From Closterium sp. NIES-65 (Eukaryota > Streptophyta > Zygnematophyceae > Desmidiales > Closteriaceae), in contig CANXME010002337.1 in assembly GCA_948144175.1 (NCBI GenBank), forward strand, positions 604,001 through 668,000: a DNA stretch of 64,000 nucleotides, written 5' to 3'. Below are positions 36,301-46,600 of this stretch, piece by piece. The position numbers and the translations under genes were made by a program. A model generated the notes under the pieces. That model was not told the origin of the DNA. It did not search any database and was given only the letters and a program-made list of their open reading frames with translations. Position 1 is the first letter of the stretch. Every line of letters starts with the position of its first letter.

Positions 36301-39200
36301 TTCCCTCCTTTTGCCCCTCCTCCACTCCCCCCTCCACTCCCCTTGGCTTTCCCTCCTGCACCCTCTCCCTCCTTCTCCTCATGACCCTTGCCCTCACTCT
36401 CCCCCTCCTCCTTGCCCTTATCCCTTCCTTCATTCTCCTCCTTATCCTCCCCCGAATTTCCCCCCTGATAAGGCCCCTTCCCTACGACCAAACCATCCGT
36501 TTCACTCTCGCGTTCTCCTCCGCCCTTCTTCCCCTCCTGCTGCCCATCCTTCTCCCCTGTCTCCTCCTTTTCCTCACGCCCGTCCTGCCCGAGTGTACCA
36601 CGAGCACCAGAACTGCCCGGAAAATCCTCAGTGCGGCCTTCTTTCCCAGGGAAGGATGGTGAGACGGTGTCAAGGGTGTCGGGGGGATCATGGGGCGGAC
36701 TGGAGGAGGAGATGATTGGCTGGTGCGCTTCTGCCTTGGGCGCTGGATGGGCAAAAAAGGATGGAGGGCGAAACGGGAATGCAGGGGGGAACGGGAAGGG
36801 AGGGTTTGAGAGGCGTCAAGGGTGTCAGAGGGATCGTGAGGCGGACTGGAGGAGGAGATGATTGGCTGGTGCGCGTCTGCCTTGGGCGCTGGGGGGGGGA
36901 AGGAGGGAGAGAAGGGGAATGGGAAAAAAAGGAGAGATGGGCAGAAAGAGTGTGAGAGGCGTCAAGGGTAAGAGGGGGATCATGGGGCGGACTGGAGGAG
37001 GAGATGATTGGCTGGTGCGCTTCTGCCTTGGGCGCTGAAGTGAAGGGGAGGGAGAGAAGTGGAATGGAGCAAGTCACAAGCATGAAGAGAGAGGGAGTCA
37101 ACTGATCAGTGTGGAATAGAATCGATGAAGATGATCGAATACTGATTAGATTCATGTGCTAAATACCAAGAGGCTGCACGTGTTTCATATGCTGAAGCGC
37201 AAAACTGCCTCATCCTCCTCATATTCTTGACTCATATCGCCCACATTTCCAATACGCTACGCCATATGCTTCGCCTCATATCTGATATTGAGAGGCATTA
37301 GACCTGAACCTTTCCCATAAGATGCCTCACCTGCTACAGTGCTGGACGTCCTTCTGATGAATCCCCACAGGGTCTCCCTCTGCCATGCAAGACAGCAACA
37401 GTGGAAGGACATTGCAGCCGATATCTTCGGATCATGCAGAGGAATTGAAGGTTGCAATGCAAGTCACACAGGAAGCAAGGTGGTGCATTTTCGAGGCGCC
37501 TCAGAAGTCAAGGGTTTCGAGCCACAGCAAGCCAGGCGGTGTAACACTTGAGGTCACCATCACAAATATGGAGTCACATGGCAGTATTGTGAACGTGGCG
37601 TATGCACATTTGTTCTAGACTCGTACTTCCACTCTGCTTGCACTCAAAACTTGCACTATTGCTTCCATTCCACTCGTAATACAAACCCTAGTCTTTCTTA
37701 CCTTCCGCGGGGCAGGTTGGGACTCGCCCTCCGAATCATCCCTTCCATGTGCTGCTCCATCCGCCGAAGCCAGCCCCGAACCTGACGCCGAACCTGACGC
37801 CGAGCCTGAAACCGAGCCAAGTTCCGAACCTGACGCGCTCCCAGCGCTCTCTGTCCCCTTCTCTTCTCTCTCTACCACACCAGAAGCCTCTCCCTTGCCT
37901 CGCTCGGCATCTGTGCTTCGCCTCCTCCCTGCAAGAGCCACTTTTTCTAGTTCTTCCTCCTCCTCCTCATTCTCCTCTCCCTCCTCACGCCTCTCTCCCT
38001 CCTGTCCCTCCTCTCCCTTTACCCCCTCGTCTCCCTCATCTCCCTTTTCTCCCTTCTCTCGCTTGGTTCCCCCACCAAGAGCCCCACCCGTGCTCTTGCT
38101 CTTGAAGAACCTCCCGTCACCAGAGGCCTTCTGGGACTTAGTCCCTGAATCCCTCCTAAAGACGCCAAACAACCCCCCAACCAGGTTCGACTTGCTACTT
38201 GATCTGCCGGTCTTCGCTTTCCGCTCGTCGTCAGGGCTCTCAGTCGTTTCTTGAGTCGACCCAAGAATCGCCTTCCGCCCGTCGTCGTCAGGCGTTTCAA
38301 TCGCGTCGTCGCTGCTCTTCGTGTTGCTTTCTGGCAGTCGGTCTGTCTCGGTCGCCGTGGGAGATTCCAACCCGACTGCGGATTCAGATTCCAGTGGACC
38401 CTTTGCTTTCGTGCTTGCATGTGTCGCTGACTCTGTTGCTGCTGCTACTGCTACTGCTGCTGCTTTTGTTACATCGATTTCTTCTCCTGGTTCTGCTCCT
38501 GCTCCTGCTGCTGTTCCTGAATTTGGTGACGAAGAGTCGTCGTTTGTCCTCGATATAGCATTACCATTCTCACCCGCCGAGTCCTCCCCCACAATCTCCC
38601 CCAATGTCTCCGCATCCTCCTCTTCATCTCCCTCTTCTTCATCCTCCATGCCCGACCCCATACGGCCGAACCCTCGCACTTTTCGACCCGACCGCCTCTG
38701 GCGAATGCGCGTGGAATCTTGCGTGGATGACGCGCTAGAGCTTCCGCGCGAGCGAGAGAACCACCCGGATTTGGTTTCCGCGGGAGCTGTTGTGGGTGTT
38801 GGAGCCTCGGGATCATCACTAAGGCTGGGAGCGGTGCTTGTGCTGCTGCGAAGGCCAGTCACTGACCACATAGTTGCAATGCGGTGATTGTTCCTAGGGT
38901 AATTTACGATTACATCCACCCTTCCTCTGAAATTATTACAGATTGCTGAATCTGCAGAGGTCGCGTCAATGTCTGAGGTCCCGCTAAAAATAAAACGGTG
39001 AAGCCGATGAAATGTTGAAAAGAGTAACGATTATGCAGAGAATGGAGACGTATCCAGCCGATAGTTCGTCAATACGGAGTTGAACCTTGCTGAACCTGAA
39101 AGCAAAGGACCAAGAGTCTGAAATAATGGAGGAAGAAAAGCTGGAAAATTTGGCTCTACCTTGGTTCTGCCTTGAAGTTGGCTCTGCCTTGATGTTAGTT
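33358..39200 (-). CDS. Large disordered protein with four NPF motifs (putative EH-domain ligand)
   Basis: Minus-strand exons: 38983-37702, 37379-37331, 36742-36198, 35911-33657 and 33484-33358; together 1419 residues, phases consistent, needing two bases from an unresolved first exon (a frame with SWSFAFRFSKVQLRIDELSA lies near 39060-39150). Visible parts: RVDVIVNYPRNNHRIATMW, a long acidic Glu/Ser region, GSVILNVGSVPRKLFSFMPR, then a Gly/Ala/Gln-rich part with STNPFLSAMG, SPNPFLNPG, QTNPFLSPG and ASNPFLVIPG. NPF tripeptides are the classic ligand of EH domains, so an endocytic adaptor role is plausible, especially beside the divergent EH-domain gene. SNWARFDAFEP and EDWDAMLLASFG resemble adaptor-type acidic/aromatic motifs. 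I do not recognise an orthologue. Confidence 0.65.
36743..37040 (-). repeat. Three copies of the APKAEAHQPIISSSS exon start
   Basis: The segment from CGCCCAAGGC to GATCCCCC with an AG acceptor occurs at the model exon (36660-36742) and again at about 36820-36890 and 36960-37037 within the preceding intron. Confidence 0.8.
37488..37507. repeat. Decayed GCGC-core palindrome
   Basis: TTTTCGAGGCGCCTCAGAAG, in an intron of the NPF-motif gene. Flanking repeats are not obvious. Confidence 0.6.
38248..38267. repeat. TCGA-core palindrome inside a coding exon
   Basis: TTCTTGAGTCGACCCAAGAA lies within exon 38983-37702. On either side are two copies of CGTCGTCAGG with neighbouring TTTCCGC. On the minus strand the frame reads TPDDDGRKAILGSTQETTES then PDDERKAKTG, so palindrome and duplication are translated in frame. 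Confidence 0.8.
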
Positions 39201-40137
39201 CTGCCTTGATGTTGGCTCCACTGTCCTCTCTGAGAATCCTCGAGACTTGGGAGAATCATTGGTCTTGTTGCACTTGGAGGATGCCTCAACTGAAGTGGTT
39301 CTGGACAGGTGTCCTGTCATCCCGCAGAACCTTGTGAGACCGCACATTAACCCGGAAAAACTCTTTGATTTCTGCCTAGTTATCGCTTCGCATCTCTTTC
39401 TTGAAGTGAACGGAAGGGATGTGTGTTGGCGGTGGCCTGGTCAGGGATTGGCCACATTCTCGGAATTTCGGTAAAAGTAGCCCTTTACGGGCAGATTCGT
39501 TAGTACCACTGTTGCAGTGTAACGCTTTAGAAACGGGCAGCGCTATGTGCGAATTTGTTTGCTCTCGTCCAGTCACAACCAGACTGCCTCCAACTCGGGC
39601 ATGTGACAAAGTTCTATGATAGACACATCAGCCATCCTCCGTAAAGGACGTCACGTAAACGACACAATGCAAGCTTGTGCTTCCGCCATTTATTACTGAT
39701 AGTTTTTTGCCATTTATTTCTCCCCTGATCTGGATTTTGCAGGCTCTGGTCTGCTGCTCCTTGGGATGTGGTCGGCAGAACAGTCATCCTAGGACTTGCC
39801 GAGGTACGGAGAATCCCGATTTCTCTTATCTATGCTTAGCTCTAATCAGTACTCCACTTACGTCATCCAGGACGGTGACAGAGTTGCAGAGCCCGCGTCG
39901 CGAGGTATTGCTGCAGGCATGTCCGTTCTTTCAGAGTCTATGTCAATTTGTTTATCCATAGATGTTCATGGGAGCTCCTCGCGTGCCAAATGTTTTTAGA
40001 ACTCGATCAATGTGCAACGTGTTTTTTGTCGAAAGGGGATCAGGCCATTCGACTACTCACTGGCGTCTGAATACCTCTCTGATTTCTCGAGAAATTCATG
40101 TCCTTCTTTCTAGGTTTCGACGTGCCAGCTTACATGG

Positions 40138-40153
40138 TTTGAGACGTCTCAAA
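40138..40153. repeat. Palindrome, ACGT core, at a duplication junction
   Basis: TTTGAGACGTCTCAAA. GGCCATTCGACTACT with GCGTCTGAATACC and GAGAAATTCATG is present on both sides with about 15% divergence. Confidence 0.88.
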
Positions 40154-40499
40154 ACAACTCTACTTTCACGTGGCCATTCGACTACTTGTTAGCGTCTGAA
40201 TACCCTACTACTTGAGAAATTCATGTTATTGTTTGTGTTCATTTTATCCATCCTGTCCTTTCTGCATCTCATAGTGCTCTCGTTTCTGCTTCTCTATTTC
40301 TTGGGACTACTTTCCAGCTCACCGTATCGCGATCATTTCCACTCGCCTGGCTCTGTAAGCTGCGGCCTTTCAATCGAAAACGCCAGGAACCTTACCCTAT
40401 TCGTGTTTCTTTTTTCTTACATCACGCAGGAATAGCCGTACGGAGGAATAGCATTGCGAAGAAATAGCGCGTTACACAGCAATCGTGTTCATCGCAACG

Positions 40500-40680
40500 C
40501 GCCAGTCATCATCATCATGCAGCCGCACGCGGCTCCCAGCGGCACGGATGCCTTCGAGCGCTACTTCCAAGCGGCCGATGCGGACAGGGATGGCCGGATC
40601 AACGAGGCCTTATTCTCCTTCTTTCCACATGATCTCTCTCTTCTTTCTCATTCTCCCCAGGGAATAGCGGTACGCTGCAG
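40500..40680 (+). repeat. Upstream copy of EH exon 1
   Basis: ATG at about 40518 begins MQPHAAPSGTDAFERYFQAA and DADRDGRINEA, then runs into intron-like sequence. The functional copy begins at 40692. A further partial copy of the exon end (WVRPPSDDPRKGTY region) lies at about 40890-40925. Confidence 0.8.
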
Positions 40681-40691
40681 CAACGGTCATC

Positions 40692-43600
40692 ATGCAGCCC
40701 AGCATGGACGCCTTCGAGCACTACTTCCAAGCGGCAGACGCGGACAGGGACGGCCGGATCAGTGGCGCTGAAGCCGTCGCCTTTTTTCAGGGATGCGGCC
40801 TCCCCCAGATGACCCTCGCCAAGGCACGTATCAGCTGCTGTTGAACCTGTTTGTAAGGCTTTTAAGCCGTAACCTTCGTTTATGGGTGCGGCCTCCCTCA
40901 GATGACCCTCGCAAAGGCACGTATCTTCTCCCATACCTGTTGGCCTGTGGATGCCATGCCTCGGCATGTCTTGATTTTTATCAGATTGTCAGGAGACACC
41001 TTTGGCATTATTGGAACAACCTCTTTTCATGGGCTTGCTACGATTTTCTATCAGACCTTTAAACAACCTCTCAGGTTCCTGTGATTGTTGCGACCACTCG
41101 ACATGTTCTCCTCTCTTATTGCCCACGTAGTCCTCTAAAATTGTGTGTTTTTGTTGCATTTTATGGCGTGTGCTGGATGAATCATTGGCCTGGTCGAATT
41201 TCAAACTTTCTTGTTACTCCGTCCCTTTGCAGGTCTGGCAGTATGCCTTTTGAGGCTCCTAAAAAAAAATTCTAACTTTCTTGCTTCTTCGTCCCTTCGC
41301 CCCACAGGTCTGGCAGTATGCGGACTCGCGCCAAGCGGGGTTCCTCCACCGCCCAGAGTTCTTCCACGCCCTTCGCCTCATCACCGTTGCCCAATCCGGT
41401 CGCGACATCAACCCAGACGTCGCCCGAGCCACCTTCTCAGGCCCGGCAGTGGCCCAGATCCCCGCACCTCGGATTACCGTGCCTCCGAGGCCCGGAGCTG
41501 CTGCCAGACCAGGCGGGCTGCCAGGTCCGGTCGGTTCGGGCGCTCCCGGACCTGGAGCACCGGGAGCACCACCAGTGCAGCAGGTAATTCTGAGAGAATA
41601 GAAGAGGTAAGAACGACTCGACAAAGGTCCATTTAGAGCACCTTTTGAGGCGCCTCTGAAGTAATTCCGAGAGAACAGAAGAGGTCAGAACGACTTAACA
41701 AAGGTCCGTTTAGAGCACCGGGAGCACCACCACCAGTATTGGTGAGTCCAAGAGAACTTCAGAGGTAAGTCCGACTCGAAAATCCACGCAAAGTTTGCGT
41801 GTTGGTTACTTTACTTCAGCTTCTTATCATCAGGAGTATTTTATTGTTGGAACTGCAAAATTGTCTCTGAAAAATCGACTGCCCCTTCCTTCGTCTGCTC
41901 TACCAACGGTCAGGGGGTGTATGAAAAGGGAATGCCAATCCAAGGTACAACAATGTCACAGATGATGCCTGGGATGGCTGGGATGAGCCTCATAGGAGGC
42001 ATGATGATTTGTGACTGTTACTCTCTTTCCTTCGTCTCTCCCTCTCTTTGTTTGCTGTACCACGTCCTGCAGGGCGCGTATGGAAGGGGAATGCCAGTCC
42101 AAGGCGCGCCGATGCCACAGGGGATGGCTGGTATGGCTGGGATGGGCCCTGTGGGGGGCATGATGGGGGGTATGGGAGGCATGGGAGCCATGGGGCCGGG
42201 CCCAGGCGGAATGATGGGGGGAATGGGACCTCGACCAGGCATGCAACAGCCGCAGCAACAGTATTCACAGCAGCAGCAGCAGCAGCAGTACGGGCAGCAG
42301 CAGTTTCAGCCGCAGCAGCAGCAGTACGTGCAGGGTATGCAGGGGAACATGCAGACTGGTGCGCCAGGCACCATGCAGCAATCTGGTGCGTCTGGTGCGC
42401 CGGGGACCATGCAGAGTGGCACACCCGGGGGCTTGCAACCAGGGCCTCTTGGACCCGCATACGGCCGTGGTCAGCCAGCAGGTGCTCCTATGCCAGGTCA
42501 GCCTGGCCCGATGCCAGGTCAGCCTGGCCCCATGCCAGGTCAGCCCGGCCAAATGCCAGGTCAGCCTGGGCCAAAGCCAGGTCAGCCTGCATCCGGGCCT
42601 TCTTGGCAGCCTGCTTCTGCGAAGCCTGCAGCAGAGAAGGATCCGTTTGCGGATTTTGGCGTGCTTGGAGGCAAGAAGTTTGCCGCCCAGACCCAGAGTG
42701 GTGCCAAGGGTTCTGCTGCCGCCCAAAGTGCTGCCACAGGTGCTGCTGCCGCCCAGATGCCTGCTGCACAGCAGCAATTCCAGCAGCAGCAGCAGCAGCA
42801 ATACCAGCAGCAGATGATGCAGCGACAGCAGCAAATGCAACAGCAGCAGCAGATGCAACAGCAGCAGCAGCAGATGCAACAGCAGCAGCAGATGCAACAG
42901 CAGCAGCAGATGCAACAGCAGCAGCAAATGCAACAGCAACAGCAGATGCAGCTACAGCAGCAGATGCAGCAGCAGCAGGCAGCGATGGGAGGGATGGGAG
43001 GGGTGATGGGAACAGCAGGACCTTCTGCTTTTGGTCCTTCTGCTTTCTCCGCCTCCTCTCAACCCCCTCCTTCCCAGCAATCCGCCTCCCGTCCTGCTCC
43101 ACCCACCTCCACTCTACCCAAATCCGCAGACGCAGCAGCAGCAGCAGCACTGGATGCTTTTGTGATGAAAGACGTGGCTGTAGTGCCTCCAGCTGCTGTG
43201 TCTTCCGCTGTGGTAACAGCAGGTGGGGGGCAAGCAGCAGAAGGAACAGCATTCGCGGGAGCAGGGGCAGCAGCAGGGGCAGCAGGGCAAGGGGCGGGCG
43301 CAGCAGCAGGGGGCGCGCAGGGGCAGGAAGGAGAGGGGTTTCTGATGGTCCCGGGGGATCCCCAGCCATGGCCGAGAATGGGGGTGGCGGAGGCACAGCG
43401 GTATGCGCAGGTGTTTGTGGGCATCGATGCGGATAGGGATGGCAAGATCACCGGCAAGGAGGCGAGGAAAGTGCTCATGGCTTCACAAGTGCCTATTGGT
43501 GAGTGCTTGTGCGGTGAGGATGGGGTGGTATGGGTGAGCATGGGTGTTTGTGGGCGTGGATGGGGACAGGGATGGCAAGATCACCGGCAAGGAGGCGAGG

Positions 43601-46600
43601 AAAGTGCTCATGGCTTCACAAGTGCCTATTGGTGAGTGCTTGTGCGGTGAGGATGGGTGGGTGTGGGTGAGCATGGGTGTTTGTGGGCGTGGATGGGGAC
43701 AGGGATGGGAAGATCACCGGCAAGGAGGCGAGGAAGGTGCTCATGGCTTCCCAAGTGCCTATTGGTGAGTGCCTACCTTCCTCTCCCCTTTTGCGCCTTG
43801 GGAATGGTGGGATATAAGGTATTGTTTGTGGGCGTGGATGGGGACAGGGACGGCAAGATCACCGCCTCCTACCTCATCACGCGTTGAGGCACATTTACTT
43901 ATCCTAAACCCGTTGGGACCCCATCAAGTCTTCCTCCCTCGCTCCCCCCCTCCCTCTCTCCTTCCCCCCCTCCTTCCTAAACCAAACCCACCCCTTGTTT
44001 GCCCCCCTTTTCAGATGTACTCAAGCAGGTGTGGGACCTCTCAGATGAGGACAAGGACGGCAACTTGTCATTTCACACTTATTCTGAACATGCACTTTCC
44101 GTTGTCTCGGCACTCACACACCCTTATCCCCATGCTCCTGTCCCGCAGATGTACTCAAGCAGGTGTGGGATCTCTCAGACGAGGACAAGGACGGCAACTT
44201 GACTCTTCGCGAGTTGCATTTTGAGGCGCCTCAAAATCCGCGTGTAGTGAGGTGCATTTTGAGGCGCCTCAAAATCCGCGTGTAGTGAGGTGCATTTTGA
44301 GGCGCCTCAAAATGCACCTTGTTTGCCCCCCTTTTCAGATGTACTCAAGCAGGTGTGGGACCTCTCAGACGAGGACAAGGACGGCAACTTGACTCTCCGC
44401 GAGTTCTGCACCGCCTCCTACCTCATCGAGCGCTACAAGTCAGGACGAAAGCTGCCGCCCACACTGCCGAAGGGCTTCCACGTGGACGAACCGGTGCAGG
44501 ACCAGCGCACGGCCATCGCTGCGAAACGATTGGCCGAGGCGCAGGCGGCGCTGACTCAGCACTCACAGGGGGTGAACGTGCCAACGTGGCAGCGCGATCC
44601 AGGTAAACCACTGCAGCGTTTCCATCCCCCACCTTCCCTTTTCCCTCCCCCCCCTTCCCTCCTCCCCTTTCCCATCTAAAAGCCAATAAACACACAGCAA
44701 AATCAAGGATTTGAGTTCTCTGGTAACGTTGTGCGTTTCTTGGGCTGCTATCCGTATGCTGTCATTAACTAAGGAGGTGACGTGTGCGGCAGCAAGTAGA
44801 AATTGACTTCTATCTCTTTGTGCTGTTGGCGTTGCAGGTGTCCTGGTCTCCCCAACAAAAGGAGCACCCAGAAAGGTAATCATCTATTGATACATCTCTG
44901 GATGGATTTGCTCTTAAAAGAAGTCTGACTGACTGTTTTTTCTCTTTTATGTATGTTATCTTTCTCTGGATGCATCATCTCTTTGACTGGGAATTTCTCT
45001 TCCCGATTGATTTTTTCCCTCTTTTGTGACCGCACTTAAGTTTCCTTCTTGGTGCGATCACTAGCATGGAAGAGTATGGATATGCACTGACTGAGACATT
45101 CATCATGCATCAGCACATGCGTTGTTGGAAGTTGGAACATGCACTGAGAGGGACATGCATTTGGGGACATGTGTTGGGACATGCACTTGTGTTGTGCTTT
45201 CTCATGCCACAAAATGAAGTTTCTTCGTGCTATCATGTCACCTCCTCAACCATCCCTCCTTCCCCCCCCCCCCCTTTTCTGTCCCATTTCTGTTGTCTGT
45301 GCGTTCAGGACGCGATGCACTTGCACACAGTGCTACGAATCTGCTCCCTAACCTAATGCTCCCCCACACCTCCCTACGCCTCCCTGTCGTCTGTTCTGTG
45401 TGCTCAGGACGCTGCCATGGATCAGAAGAAATAGGCTGTGTTTTTGTGCATGCACTTGCACACAGATGTGTGCGTGCATGCGCGCACTTGCACGCAACGA
45501 GTCTGGCTTCTAATGCCCCCTCCCTCCCGCTCACGCCTCCCCTGCTGTCTGTTGTCTGTGTGCTCAGGACGCTGCCATGGATCAGAAGAAAAAGGCGGTG
45601 TTTTTCCGCGACAAAATGCAGGAGATTGTAAGTCGCAATCAATCATGAGGTGACTTTTGAGTCGACTCAAAAGGCGGTGTTTTTCCGTGACAAAATGCAG
45701 GAGATTGTAAGTCGCAATCACTTTTGAGGCGCCTCAAAAGTTGTTTTTCCGTGACAAAATGCAGGAGATTGTAAGTCGCAATCAATCAAATTCTGTTGTT
45801 TTCACTGTGAGAAACGTGGCATTGTAAGGGCGTTTATCAGTGGTGTGGTGATGACACGGTCCCTCTCAATCTGTATCTCTCCTCCTCTATGCATGTGACT
45901 ATTGAGTCGACTCAGAAGTCACCTCAATTTCTGTTGTTTTCACTGTGAGAGTCGCTGTGACCTCTGCCTTGCTGACGTCTCTCAGATTGAACTTTTCCTC
46001 CTCTTTCTGTGTGTCCCATCCCACCCCATCCCATCCCATCCCATCCCATCCCATCCCATCCCATCCCATCCCATCCCCTTTCCAGGTCATGTTCAAGAGT
46101 CGCTGTGACCTCCGCCTTGCTGACGTCTCTGAACAGGCTGATGTGGAGAAAAAGGAGGTGAGCATGCTGACGTGGCGGAAACAGGGGGTGGGCTGGGCAT
46201 GCTGACGTGGCGGCAGAGTACTGGTGATCACAAAAGCAGGTTTGTCTATTTTGGGAGTTTCAAACTATGTTTCACATGATTTTCACAGCTTGAGTCTTGA
46301 ATTCAGTTCGTCTTTGACTGTTTTTTAAATATCTTAGCTTGGGGAGCACGTTGACAGGTTTCTATTGTGCAAGACAGTTCAAATCTCTGCTGGAAGTCTG
46401 TAGTGAGGCGAATTTGAGGCGATTTTGAGGCAATTTTGACGCGATTTTGAGGCAATTTTTTTAGGCGCCTCAGAAATCTGGTTCCACTTTGGGGTGCCTG
46501 CTGGGATGCTACGTGCAAATGCATGGTCTCCATTCTCCATTCTCCTCACCTCTCCCCTCTCCCCGTTTTCCCGGTGCCAGATGGAGGACTAGGTCGGAAT

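Larger units (their letters stand above)
39201..40691. promoter_or_regulatory. Divergent intergenic region between NPF-motif and EH-domain genes
   Basis: About 1.4 kb separates two divergently transcribed genes. A 22-bp unit (TTGGCTCTGCCTTGATG-like) repeats three times at 39160-39225. A block at 40050-40110 recurs at 40175-40220 around an ACGT-core palindrome. An earlier copy of EH exon 1 (ATG at about 40518) lies before the model start. No clear core promoter element is seen. Confidence 0.5.
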
